Assembly (NCBI GenBank): GCA_034336665.1 | Contig: JAPFBE010000002.1 | Coordinates: 31,351,406 to 31,415,405, forward strand | DNA from: Luscinia megarhynchos | Taxonomy: Eukaryota; Chordata; Aves; Passeriformes; Turdidae | Length of the DNA stretch: 64,000 nucleotides | Reading direction: 5' to 3' | Part shown: positions 42,901 to 57,900 of the stretch, one piece after another | How positions within the stretch are numbered: the stretch's first letter is position 1 | How the letters are laid out: every line of letters starts with the position of its first letter | The notes under the pieces: model-generated | What the model was told of the DNA's origin: nothing | The model's input: only the letters and a program-made list of their open reading frames with translations | Database searches by the model: none | Translations under genes and position numbers: made by a program

Positions 42901-45900
42901 CACTATCCTCCTTATGAAAGGAAATGGGTGTTCCCATGACCACAGTTGAAGAAGGAAAAACTCTCTGCCAATTTACATCATGAGGCTTCCAGGAAATGAA
43001 CAATGCCCAAGAGACCAACTTAATCTGGAATAGAGTCGTGATTCATTTGGAGGAATGCAAGACACCTTCTGAAAGATCATTTAATAGAGCTGTGGAAAAT
43101 AGTTTTGTAGGTGACCTGGGCTCACTTTGCACTGCTAACTTACTAGAAGAAGATCTTGTGTGTGCTAATAGAATAAATTATTAAATTTTGTAATGGGCAG
43201 AAAATAGGATGTTATTTTGTACTTGGTCAGGCAGACCAGAGTCTCTGTACATTGTCTGTGCCTGAAAAAAAGGCCTCCACAAATCTTAAGCTTCTGAAGT
43301 TACTACCAGAAGCTAAGGTCAAAACAGAACCAGATTAAACATGGGAAAAGACCAGTTTTGAATGGCTACCAACTACAGCCAAACAATGGCCTCTGTCCCA
43401 CAGCCTGGAAGGCTCAGGAGAGTGTGTAAACAGCCCATGGAGAGCATTCAGAATGGAGGAGGGAGCCGTGGCATGCATCAAAACATACTCCCAGACTAAG
43501 ACTATATTCTGCAGTGTGACAGCTGAAGTGATTTATTAACGGGGACTATGGGCTAGACTTACTCATGAGAGGTACCTTGTGCACAGAGGTTGGGACGTGC
43601 ACCACAGGTGTCACATACAGTGCAGGGTTGAAAAATTACCTTCTGACCAAAAACTGAGATACTTCGAGATGACAACCGTGGAATTTAATGGTTATAACCA
43701 AGAAAAAATACTTCTGACAAAACAACAGGCCATGTGACTCTGAACTGCTCAGAGAAACTGTTCTGTGTTGCTTAATAATCAAAGGGGAACAGAAATTATG
43801 TCTTTCATCTGTATTGATCCATGAATGGGGTAATCCCTACAACTGCAGAGAAGGCAAAATTCTGTGTTCTTGAGTTGTGGCTGTAAATACTCCAATATTT
43901 GGACAAGTATTTGGATACATGGACTTCATCTGAAGAAATAATCATGTTTCTTTCTCACGTTATTACAAACCTGATTAAAATGCATATATGTATACAAAGC
44001 ATTTTCTTGAATTCAAATTTCTGAGTTTTTGTTTTACTATTAATGTATTAGGCTATACAATTGAAAAGGTTTTTATGAGACTGGTTGAATTTTACTCAAT
44101 TACTCCATTACTGCAAGAATGACACCATTTTCTGACACACAATCAGAAACACAAAAAATGTATCATACAGATAATTCACATGGACAATTTTTCCCTACCT
44201 GTTCAATAACAGTTTTCAGCCACCACTGGGGACCCATCAGTGTTATGGCAGCAATTATTTTGGCATGCAAAACTCCAAGAGCCCAGTCCTAATATTGTAA
44301 AAATTAATAGTGTTAGCATTAACATATCTTCAAAAAGTCAGACAACCAAAAGCTTTAACAGCAATGCGTTAATATTACCTATAAGTGAAAATATAATTAC
44401 TTTCCCATTTACATGGAATATTGTTCCAAAGAGGTGACATCATCTGCAAATTCTTATGAAAAAGAAGATGCTCTCAAGATTAACTGACATCTGTAAATTT
44501 AGCTCCCTGGAACCAGGAAGATCATTACTATTAAACCAAAGGCAAATACAAAATAAAAGCATTAGACTTAAAGCAATTGACTACCATTCTGGTACAACTA
44601 ATTTACATAAAAGGAAGTTAATTTCCTTTCTTTATAAATAAATAGAAAAAAGATAAAATGTTCACACGCATAAGGAAACAAGTTATTTTCCTTCTTTTGA
44701 AGTTTAATTATTCCCAAAACTCTACCTGATGTAAGAAAAGCTTAAAGCAAGGCAATGCTCTTCACATGAAAAAAAAAATCATGCTATTTGGAGGAAAATT
44801 TGTTTTAACATAAACTGCAATTATTAAGACATGGAATTAGGACACTATACTGGCTTCTAGTAAACACATCATAAGTCCATCCTTTCTGGATTACAGATAT
44901 TTGTAAGAGATTTTCAATAAAACCCACCAAAAATAGAATGCAAAATGTAGGCTGATAAAGTAGAATAAACAGCTAAGAACTGATAAGACTTGGGACACCA
45001 TAGACTAATTAGCTCTCTTAAACTGCTGGGGAAATACATTTTCTTTAACCGATTATTTAAAAAGACAACTTTTGTTATTGCCAACTCTAAAAAAAATTAA
45101 AAATTGTTACAAAAAGCACCAGTGTTAAAGTTGATTCATGTTTATTTATGGATGTAACCTTTGTCTTCTCTTTTGGGAAAAATGCAAATTAGTCTCAATT
45201 TTGACAGCTCCTTGTTGATTTAGAACAAGTCTCAAATCCCACTTACCCTATATTTTGAAGAAGTTCTGCTACAGGAAAATAAAGTTTTTCAGTATACTTC
45301 TTTTAAAACTTTTAAAGAACTAATATGTAGTAGTAAAAATTTTTATAACCTCTAGCATTACAAATTATTTCCAAATGAAAGAATGGTTTCCTGTTTGGAA
45401 ACCATTATCATCTACCACTGTAATTATATGATATCCTGCTCAAATTATATGTAATTATATGATATTCAGCTCAAAAACATACTTGAGATTTTAAAATAAT
45501 GGAATAATCAAATTAGCAGCAAAATTCTTCTTTGTATTATGGCTTCCAAACATTTGAGTACTGAAAGTAAAGGAAAGCTTAGGGCAGCTTAGAAAGTCAC
45601 TGTCCCTGAACACTTTCATGTAATTTAGTAATGGCATTCTAGATGTTTTGAGTTATGGTACCCTTAAATGGGTTTCTTTGAGTTACAATTTCTTTCACAA
45701 TTCAGCCTAGGTGATGGAAGCATTTGTCATTCAATCTACTGTATCTTCATTTCATCTCTCAACTTGCAGGACAGAAATTTGCACTCAGCTTGTGAGACTT
45801 GACTGCAGAGTAATAAAACACAACTACCACAAAATTTTGTATTAATGATTTAACAACTCAGCCCAAAATCAGCATGATCCTAAATCAAAAAAATTGCATT

Positions 45901-48900
45901 CATAATGTGCCGCAACACTGAATTAAAATATTACAAGAAAGAAAAAAAATCACCAGAACCTCTTGCTGCATAACTGTATGCTGAAAGCTTTCCAAAATGA
46001 TTAGAGTATATACATCTGTGCACACATACACAGAGATACACTACCTTCTTACATAACTTCACAATTATGCTACTGGAAAAGTAGCTGATCACTGAAATGC
46101 AACCTTTGGTGTCATCTCACAACAGTTCAGCTTTTCATAGTTTAAATTCCTCAGCATATTCTTTTGTTTCAAATAATCCTCACATCCAGACTGGCTGCCA
46201 CATACAAACATATTTGTGGAAAATGCTCTGAAGCTCCAAATCCACATGAAACAAGGCAGCCAATACTCCTTACATCAACAGCAGCAAAAGAATGGGAACA
46301 ACTGACCTGCCAAGGGTAGAAGAGAGGTGTTTGATCCAAAGGAACTCTCAGAGGTGCGACGATGACCAGTTCAAACAGAAGACCAAGCAAAAGTGGAACC
46401 ACACCAGCAAGCAGTATAGCCACTATCAATGTCTTCATTATCTAAAAAACACAAGGCATTTAATAATATGCTTACCCAAAGATTCTTTGTTTAAACTCAA
46501 AATTGTAACATCAACTACATAAACACACAGCCCTGGTGAAAAAATCCCAAAGCTACACAGACCTCTATTTCACACATATACACTCCTAGAAATAATTTTT
46601 ACTACATACATGATTTTGCAATACAAGTTTTCAAGATTGGGTCCTATTCCACACGATTTTTTCAAAACTGCCAATTTTTCTCTGGAACAAAACAAACCTT
46701 AAAAATTCAGTCATTATAGAATATTTAACTTAAAAATGGAGGACTCAGAACACTGTGCTTGAAATTCTCTTAATTTAACTGCATCATACAAAACTAGCCT
46801 GACTTAATTAACATAAGGATAAGGGACAGAGAACAAGTAGAAATTATGGTTTAGCCCTGAATTTTCTTGAAGAAGCTAAGATCTTAAAGAAGCTAAAATC
46901 AAAATGATGGATGAGGTATTTGGGAAACATGGTAGTACATGAAGAACATGTACTGTGTAACAATTCAATAAGCACATTAAAATGTCCTTAACACAATACC
47001 ATTTACGCTATCGATATTTAAAGGAACTTGCAAGAAATCTACTACAGAAATCCTCAAAATCAAAACCAAGATAAAAAGGTGGGGTATAAATTTGTTTTCA
47101 TGCTGAGAATCTCAACTCCTTATAATATTTTTGAGGGAAATGTATTTTATTTGAACAACACAAATTCAACAGCTGATAAAGATCTATTTGAAAATATGCA
47201 TCAAGCTACTTTGTAGAGACACGGTCATCATCTATCAACTTTATTAGGTTTTTTTCCATATGATAATTTCATGTAACTAAACAAGTAAATAGTTGAGCTT
47301 CCAGGTTTATGTGAAAATGTAAATGTCATTGAGAACAAATAACACATGGGATAATAATGCAATATATTCACTTTTAAAGGAAAACAGAAAAATACACACA
47401 TATACGTATTTAAACATATATACACACAAGCATATTTACACTGATTGCCTTCCAAAAATAGTTAGCCTATGCAATGAGAATGTAAGCTGCAAAAGCTTCA
47501 AAATGGTTTGAAAAGCAAAATGTAGTATACATGGCAGAGAAAAGCCTGCAAGCAAAAAATGAAACAAGTTCCATTAGCTAATTTTTTGATAATTGAGTAG
47601 AACTTCTTCTCAAGGCTCACCATGAGAGACCATTCTTTGACCTTCTGGAAAATGACTCTACGACCCTGTGGCATCCAGGCAACCAGCACTGTCACTGCTC
47701 GGATAGTCAGCCAACAGACATAAAGACCACAGGCAGCTGTGTACAGCTCATGGATTTTGGCAGTCCCCGTCCAAAATGACATTAACCACCGGCCGGCAAA
47801 CACTGAAAACACAAGCACCGGTAAATACAGTAATGCTTCTGGGATGTACTAGGGAAGGATGCTGATTAAAAAAGTATTCATCAAATTTATCCGAAATATG
47901 CCTGCATAAATATTATTCACCATAATACAGTTATTTTGGTACTGCACCATAATGCATAAATGTATGAAGCACTATGCAAAGAGCTTCAGAAATGATGCCA
48001 AATAAACATACAGAAATCCTTTTCCACCTAAATTTTCATTATGACAAGAGTGTGACCTGAGCTACAGCAAAGCAAAGCACTGAACTGTTCAGAGCCTAAA
48101 CACTGACCTTCAGCACTGCAACAGGAATCATGCATTAAGCTTGAACTTATATTATATGAGCTATCTTTGGGTTGTTTCACTGCCGCATGTAATTTTTTAA
48201 GACTTATTGATGGGGCTTCTGAAGCTCTCTGACAAAAATGGGAGACTGATTTGCTACAGTTCATTTTTTAATAGTGTTTTCATTTCCCTAGCAATACAGT
48301 GGAATTATTTTATGTCCTACTACTAAAACTATCACAGATTTTATTGCTTTGATCTCAACACATTATTGACTTTAGGACCATTAACAGAAGAAGGTATAAA
48401 TTACATGGTATTACAGCAGACAGGTTATGAAATTTACACTGGTTGACATAGCTTCATTTATTCCAAATTATTTTAAAAAATACCAAGTGTTTTTGAAGTA
48501 CTTATTTGGAGATTTTAAAGTGATATACATGCCACTTCGCAAAATCTCCTGGTGACGTGTCAAGATTACAGAATCATAGAATATTTCAATTTGAAAGGAA
48601 CCCCTAAAGATAGAGTCCAACTCCCTGCTCCTCACAGTACTCAATAATGACACCTTCAGAACATATAATTAAAAAAAATACTGTAGAAGACCTGGAAACA
48701 ATCTACGTATTTTCTTTCTCAAAACAGTAAAATACATGCAAAATTTTCAAATCTCTTTTTCACTCAATACTACTGAGATTATCTCAGCACTTGAAGCCCT
48801 GTCTTCAGAGGAATATTCTACAAAAAAAGGGAATGGCAATCTCTGCCATTTAGATTTTTAGATTATTACAATTTGATGACAAATGATTAAAAATGAGATA

Positions 48901-51900
48901 GTTTCCATATTTTTGCCTTTTGAATTCAAATAACAATTTCAAAACATCTGCCATGGTTGGCCATGGCAACATACTGAGTTGTTTTTAGATAGTTTACCGC
49001 AATAGACTCACCTGGTAAGGTAAGGCAGATAAGACTAGCAATCAGTAACGTTATGCACATGAAAACAATCAAAAGAAATATCTGAAAAAGGGAGAAAAAA
49101 AAAAGGAGGGGAAGTTTGTAAGAAAGTTACTTAACCAAACCCCAAGAAACCCCAGTATAAAAAAATACATCATCCCAGAAAGGCAGCTAAACTACGATGT
49201 TCAAATACTGATGTTTCACTGTATAAATAAATCAGCAAAAAGAAACCAACCACATTACATGCAGAACACCTGCAGTGTCATGTATTTTTAAGACTTTCCA
49301 TCAACTGTTTCAACAGTAAAAAATAACATTTGAATCCAGAATGACTGCAGTTCTTTGTTATGTCACGTAAAAAAGATCATATCTCAATTTCTGCACTGAG
49401 CAGCATGACTCTCAAATAATCCTGAAAGGCTTCTAGCTCTTATGCCATATGAGCAAGACATTGGTTTTATAAGGAAGACCTTGCTGACAAAGTTCTTCTA
49501 GATGTGCCCAGATTTCTGTGACCAGAAGCTAATGGTGAAGCTGGTTGCTTCTCAGTCAGATTTTCACCTTACCAGAGAATCACCATGTACTTCTTTAAAT
49601 ATTTCTCAAGTACCAGGTGCTATGAAGTTCTGCTTAACTAATCATCCAAGCCACACAACAAGCAAGCTTGCTATGGGAAACCTAACACCTTATCCAAACA
49701 GACTACAAGAGAAAGTTAAATCTGGAACACACACTCTCATTGATGAGGCATTTGGGTATAAAGAAAGAAACCTTCAAAAGCAATACCACAGTGATCTAAT
49801 GTTAGCCATTGTTTCCATTCTTCACCTATACCTCAAACCACAGTAAGTGACCTGTGGTTAAGTTTATATTTAACTCAGAATTCTGCTAATAACAAAACAG
49901 TTATCTGTTTTAAGCTGCATATTATTCCAGAAATGTAGCTATTTGCCAATAAAATTTCCTTCGTAATTTTAGGGATTTAGAACTTTCAAGTATTATATAA
50001 TGCCTTTCTATGTTTAATACAGATGCAGAAGCAACAGAAGTTCTCGATTTATTTTCTTAATAAAGCAAAATAGTTCAAAATACACTTAACTACAAGACCA
50101 AAGTATGCCCCCTTGAAAGCCATGCCTTGTTAGAGGCACACCTGAACTACCTATTTCAGAGGGGTTTATTGTCTTTCTCTCCATTACTTACTGTGGAGAA
50201 AATAAGATGTCAACTGACACATAACACTTAACAAGCGTGGGTTCTATAAATAAAATTGTAATTGAAGGTCTTAAGTTACAGGCTGAAAAAAGCCTTACAT
50301 GAGCATAACTGCAACTCTACACTCTAGAAAGCTGCAAACTATATAAAATAGGACCCACTACGTGACTTCTGATAACGTGGACCAAATCTTTCTTAGAAAA
50401 AGACCCACTTTTCTCAAATGCCTTTTACTTTTCTCTGGGTGTGTTAGGTGTACATACCCTGAGTGGGAATTTTAAAGGCCTGCGATAAGGCTGGAAACCC
50501 ACAGGTCCTCCTTGTTGAAGTATGGCTTGATGGGCTGCATGGAGACCTTCGCCCACAACTGGAATGGCATTATTATTGCGAGCATGCTGGTTGTTAGGTT
50601 GCTGATTTGCATTGTTTTCATTCTCTTCCTGATCACCAAGTAGGTAAGAATGAAGATCCCTGTAACAATCAAAATTTCTGTTTTGTTCTGTTTGATATGA
50701 ATGAGAAATAGAAATATAGCCCTTTTTGGTAACATACTCAATGTCATCATAAACACAACTTAGAAAAAAAGTACTGGTGTGGATGCAGCTGGAATACAAT
50801 CACAAGGAAAGATCACTTATCTGTTTGCTTTAAAAACACCACCTGATACTAAAGGTCTTGGTGTTGGGCACGTGAAAGGAAAATTGCATGGCTATTTCAG
50901 TTTGTGTAAGCACATGGCTGTACTGAGAGCTTTTATGTTGTTGTCACTGAGCTCTGTAGGAAACAAGGGCGTTCAAATCTCAACTGTACAGGGATGGTGC
51001 TGCATTGCTATGGATGTGCTGCCAGAACTACAGAGGCAGGCAGAGTCTTTCAATAAGAGTCTAAATTGCTCACAACTTTTAAAAAATATCAATCCTAGAA
51101 TAAAACCAATCTACTTTAAAATTATTATGCTGATATTTTCACATATGCAATTAGCAAATTTTGAGTCTGATTAAAAATGAACATTCAGAGCTTAATTTTC
51201 CTCAGCTTTTGCAGAGTAAGATTTGTGCAGATATTCTCTTAGCAATGAAATTTATCCAACAGTTTGCTTTTTGAGAACAACAGAGCAAAAGATTTTCATC
51301 TGTGCTAAACTAAAATTGCTCAAGAGGTAATTTGCAATTGTCCTAAACAGCTGTAACAGTGGAGTAAGAAAAGCCATTTCTGTCATCATCTCCAAAACAC
51401 TCTTGTTTACACTATACTTAAACACAATCAAAACTTGGAAAATAATTAAAAACTTCTTTCAAAAATGCAAACTAAGAGAAAAGGGGGTGAGGAGAGTTTC
51501 CTCATGAAAAACTAAAATAGATATACTGGATTACAATGAAGTCTTTCATTTATTTACTCAGTTTCTCAGACATAACTTGGCAAAGAATAATTCTTGATCC
51601 TGAGATTGCAACATGGTGGGGGAATGCCAGTATACTTTGAAGTTAAACTGAAAGCTGTACAGAAACAAAATCAACCTTACTTTTTTTTGACCAATTTGGC
51701 CAAGAACAGATGAACTAAAAAATAATTTCAAGTGCTAAATCTCTGCCTGGCAGTACAATAATTTACTTTATTTGACTTCTCTAAAGTCTGAACTAACTTT
51801 AAAACCCCCATTTAAAGTTGCTTACTTTTCCAGCTCTATGTTCTAAATAATTTTTCTTTTTTTTTTTTCCTTCTCATAGTAAGAAATGCAAGAAGTGCAC

Positions 51901-54900
51901 ATGCATTTCATTTAGATGATCCATGGAAGCACATTGCTGACATTTATCTCTTTATTTTCATATAGTAGGGAGTTAGGAAGATGTAAGTCATACTTTCACA
52001 GATTTCTTTCACTAAACAAATGCTGTAATAGGATACCAAAAGCATTACTTGTCAAAGGCTAGTCCAGAAGTACGTACATCTACTGCTTAGAAGAAAGCAA
52101 TCACTATAGAAGTTTTTCATCGCATATTTATCTATAGAAAAGCTATTAAACCTGCTTGTTGGGATAACTTTCTAGAAAGCTGCCTTCATGTTTAAAGGCC
52201 AAACTAGGCACAGTGGTTGTAACTGGTTTTGGATTTCTCTACTTACAGCAAGTATCCAGCAGTAACAGTCCATGCTCGTACAAGACCTTTCAACCACTGT
52301 CTCGTATGTCCTTGTTCTAGCAAAGCTGGAAGCACTACCTGAAGCAAAAGCAGCTCTAGGGAAAGTTCACTTACGGGAGCATCACTGGAAACAATGGGAA
52401 GAGGAGGAAAATAAACATAAGGAACATTCTAATAGAAATCTTTTACACTGAATCCTATTAATGCCACCACAATACAAAAATACGTTGAATGCTAAAAAGG
52501 AAAATTCTTAGTTTTTTGCTCAGGTTTTTCCCTGTATATGAGCAGAGGTTAGGCATTTTGACATATAAAAAATTTAGGAAAAAACATTGAGAAAGATTAT
52601 ATCTAAGAATACAGTTTGCTTCTCTATTTACATCTACCATTACTGTTTGAATTATTATTCAGAAACAAAAAAAAAATGCTATCATTAAAGAAATGCAGTT
52701 ACAGATATTCTTTTACTCCTGAGGCAATGACAATCACGAATGAGTGTGCTAAAAAAAACATGAAAGGAACTTCACTATCAGAACGCTGAAATGGGAAGTG
52801 TTTGAGAGCCCTGACCAGTTATCTTTACAGAAGGAATACAAAATGCTTCTTTTTTCAAGTAGCTTTTCATTTGTCACATTGTATGGTGTAGCCACATCCT
52901 TTACACTTTACTTCTACGAACAATGAAGATTAGATTAACTGAAAACAAAATAACATAACAAAGTATCACTTTAATGATCAGGGAGTGCCAATACACTTTT
53001 TCCAGTTATAGCAACACTGAAAACCCCCCATCTTTTTAAAAATAAACGCTCACCTGTAGAGCATAACATTATATGGAAGAAAGTTAGGCAGGAGATACTT
53101 AATAATGCGTATAGGAAGCCAGAGCATGAGCAGTACAATTGATCCAAAAACAATCTGCAATAAGAACGTAAACAAGTTAGTCCAAATAGCAGAAACAACC
53201 AAACCTACTTTCCCACCCATCCCTGACATGTTCCCTGGGGGTGGTGGGCTAGCCCTGGCTAACAGCTGAATACCCAGCCAGCTACTTGCTCATTCCCCTC
53301 TCCAGCTGTAGAGGAAGGTAAAACAGAAGGCAGGCAAGGCTGAGATAATGGCAATTTAATAGAGAAAGCACCAAGCATCCAGTCAAAACAGTAAGAAGCA
53401 TTCAGTCTGTGCTTCCCATCAGCAGACAATCAGCAATTTCCCGGTGAGTCAGGAAGATAAACAGCATAACCATGAACACTGCCCACAACCTCCTTTCTCC
53501 TGTCTTTTACTGCTGAGCATGATGTCATACCCCTTTGGTCAGTTTGGGTCACCCTGTTCCAGGGATACCCTCCTCCCCACCTGCAGCTCATTCACTGGAG
53601 GTGAGGGATCAGGGCACAGCAGCAAAGAAAATGCCAGGATGCTGTGCAAGCACTGTCCAGCCACAGCCAGCAGGTCTGTGTTAGCAACACTGTTTCAGCT
53701 GCCAATTCAAGGTACAGAAGGACATTTGCCATGACGAAGAAAATCAATTCCATCCCAGGCAGACCAGTAGAATACAATGCTCTTGACAAATAGGACTGCA
53801 GCTGAGTAAGCCCCAAAATAACCCTGCTGACAGCTAGAGCAATGTCAAAGAGCTGTTCTTTCTTCCCCCTTCCCCAACACCAAGATTACTTATTTTGTAT
53901 TCCTCTCTTTTCTAAGTGACTGACTTTTTAAGCAACTTGCTGAAGCGTCAAAAGACCTTTCAGTTCCTGTTTCTTCACATTTCAAATTGACTGAAAGACC
54001 AAGTAGGGGACATGAAGTGCCTGAAGACAATACACTTTTATGAATCCTGTTCCCTTAAGTAATCAGATGAAAAATTAAGTACATTTTAAACAGATTCTTA
54101 TATTCCATACAAATGCACCACTGGAGTAAAAATGTGGAAAAAAAATTTGTGTTTAACTACGTCAAAAAAGAAAAACTGAATCCCATTCTTCTTGAAAGTT
54201 AATAGTTTATGTCATACATAAGACATATCTTTAAAATACATAGAAATAAAGAGTTTGAAAGGTATGATTTATTCTTTGAAATGGTAAATGATCACCATTC
54301 TGGATGCAATATTCTAGCATGAGGCTAGTGAAAATTCTGAACTAATTAGCTGAGAAAATCAAAAGGTGAAGTTCAAGTAACTGCCCATTCCAACACAGTG
54401 TGACAACATGAGTGAGACCATGAGCAACTAGTAGATCTTTGCTTGCATTTGGGCCATGTGATGTAGCATGACAGGCAGCTGAAGAACTACAATTATCTAA
54501 GGATAGAATGCCCAGAAAGGCGGAAAGGTCAACTCCACTCAGATACTGAGGGGCTCTCTAACAGAACCAGGACCTCTCTGAGCTTTCACTGCTCAAAACA
54601 CCTCAGGTGTAACAATACAGTATATCAAAGAATGTTTCTGGTGTGTCAATTTACACAGCTCATGTGACATTTATGCCAAAGACAGTCTGCGACCTTTCCT
54701 TGACTGCATGTTAAGCAAGCCTCAGACAAACAAGTAAAGGGAAAAACTCTCAATTGTTTTCAGTATCTTACAATGATAATCTGGAAACAGATACCACTGG
54801 CTAGAGAAGCAGAACCCAATTCAATCCAAAATCTAGCTTGAAAGTTACTCTCTCCTGCTGCACTATTTTGGCTGAACTGGACACACAATGTTTACTGCAG

Positions 54901-57900
54901 TAACTGAGGGCATTATGAAAGTTACATGATTTACAATATCCATAATAATAAACACTTGTTTTCTGAATACACAAACATTTCCTGTGACTTGGCATAAGAC
55001 ACCTGGTTTAGAAGAGACTTCTGAAGTCCAACTAACTCTCCCCAAACTCTTGCTCTGAGCAGACCCAGATCAGGCTGCTCAGAAACTTACTCGTTTGAGT
55101 TTCAAGTATTGAAAGATGCAGATTCTGTTGGCAACCTCTTACAGTACCAGTTCACTTCCGTGGTGAAAATATTTTTCTTTAAATACACAGTACTGTGTAT
55201 GGAAGCCAGCATATAAAGCTTTCTTTCTAAATAAAGTTTTCAGTTAAGTCCTTACCACTGATAAAATAAACCTCCTGAGATGTCTATAGATGGGCAAGTG
55301 AATCATTTCCTGCACAGGATTGAAGTCTGGATCATTCAAATTCCTGAGAAACCATAAGACACCAGGTCTCAATACCTGAAGCAGTAAATAGAAAACAATA
55401 TATGAGGAGAATATAATCTTTGTATTTATTTTTCATTTTGAACAAGATTGCTGCAGAAAATAAGTTTTATTGTAATCGGGATATTAAGTGAACAAGATTC
55501 ACCAAAATCGCACAGAAATAGAACAAAGAAAGTATTATTACAGAGAAGCAGAGACCCAATAACCAAATACAAGCTTAATTTTCAAGTACTGATTGATCTT
55601 AAGCAACCACAACACATTTGGATTCATTCGAAGGCAATACTCAGATTTAACAGCTATTTGTAAGCCAAATATCTCTAAGTAAAATATAGACAAAATCATG
55701 ATTTTTCCACTGCAGTAAGTACCAGCATGGCCCTTTTTACATAAAAGTGAATCCAATAAGCACACAAAAAATGGTAGCAGCAATACCCACATGTGAAAGA
55801 TTCAACTGTATGCAAGCCTCTAACTGTGTTACATACCTATCTTGCTCTTACAGACTCACCTCTCTTAGCAAAAGGATGAAGGATGCAAAATAGAAGACAT
55901 AAACCATTCCAACCAACCAGTGCAGAAACATTGTGGTGCCTGGGGCAGACTGAAAGCTCAATTCTCTGTCTTTCAGAGTGGCATCAAACATCTCCTAGAA
56001 AGAGGCACGTAGTAACAAATATGAATAAAGTTTGGCAAACATCCACAACTACTCATTTTATTTACCCTAGTTCATATATATATATATACTACTACATATA
56101 TACTATTTTGAAATGTTTGCTTTAACACATGAATACACCAGAGAAAAAAGGGATTACTTATGATAAGAACAGCAAATAAAGATCACCTTCTGATCAATTT
56201 ATTTCTTGACAGAAAGAAGAAATACGTCAACTCAATCACTAACAGGATCTACATAAGTTATAAATCAATTCAAACAAAGTGACACTATGATGAAAGCAAA
56301 TAATTCCTAAGTAAAGTTTCATTTCTACTAAGGCTGGAAAAAACTAGTTTTGTCCATTTCAAATTTATCACTTGACATTTTTCAGGACAGACAAACTGTC
56401 CTCAATTCCAAGCAAATGCAGCAAGGATCTTTTCCAAAACAGAAAGAGACTGGGCAACTTAAAACAAAGTCATTACCATTTCACATAAGATGGCCACATA
56501 AAGAGATTTATTCAGCACACAAGTTTGCCTATAAGTAAGCTCATTATCACAGTGGTCTTGTAACTGCACTAAAAAGGATTAGGATCTTGCTATTTTAGTA
56601 ACAGCATGTTAATTTGCATTTAGAACATAAACCCCCTCAAAATTAGCATTAGGCAATATCTAAAAAACCCATTCCCTCTGGAAATGCCGTTTATGAAATC
56701 ACAAGAGTGCAGTCAAACTCATTAACAACTCTCTTCTCATCATAACTTTTTCTTTTTGCTTCAAATATAAACACTCTTACAAAGGACTTTATCACATATG
56801 TTTCTGTTCTTACCAAGGAGCATATATCCAACCACCAGCCACAAATGAGAGGAAACACACCAATTTCAACCACCACTAACAAGGAAACCTTTAGGAAAGA
56901 GAGAAAATAACATCTCACTAGTTTAACAAAAATTGCTGAGAAAACGATAATGCCAGTTTAAATTGAGAGGGTTTTATTTTCCCACACAAAAAATAGGATT
57001 ACCTTGACAACAATATAGCAAACTCCTAGTAAGCGACGTGATCGCTGGAACTTAACAAGTGCTGCCAAACCCTGAATAGCTTTGTCAAGAAAATAACACT
57101 GGAAAACACTTTGTAACAGCCTAATTAACATCAAACACTGTATTATGTTGCTTTTAGCAAATTTTATAAATTTTATAAAAGAGAAAAATGAAAGAAGAAG
57201 TATGTGTTTCATCAGGGTTCTATTTTCAAAATTGGCTGTGTCTCTAGGAGTCATGATCTGGTGTGGCAGGTAACATCCCCAAACATGCATCTAAAGTAAA
57301 TAAATAATTATTAACAATATGACCCTTCTTAAATTAAGCAACCAGAAGTTTTCTCAAGAAAGAAACATTGTCTCTGAAAACATCTGCCACAAACAAGTAA
57401 GTTTAAAATCTGAAGATCTATTTTAAATACTAGCTTTCACTTCCCTGCTGTCTAAATCAAATTCTCACCTTTTCCAAGAAAAGTTGGAAGCATATTGCAC
57501 TTTTGTTTTGGGGTTTTTTGAAGAAGGCAAACCCTACATGCTAATCTACTAATGTTTTACACTTGCACTGCACATTGGTATACTGATGTAGAAAGTTGAT
57601 GTTAACTTTGTGTACTTTTGTTAGCAGTTTTCTGATCAAATGTAAATTCTTTCAAATTGAAGCTGATGTAAAAAAACATGCAGCTGGAATGAAGCCTTCT
57701 TACTTGTGACAAAACAAATCCTTCCAGCTTTATTTTCTACAACAGAGAAAGTAGTTCTCTCTAGAAAAGTAATAACAAGAAAGAAATCCTTGTTGCAAAC
57801 TCTTGATAGTTCAGAGACACAACCAAGAAACAAAAATAATTCATATTCAAAAAATCTGGCAGGATCAAAAATATTCAAATAAACTTCTCATCATACCTCC

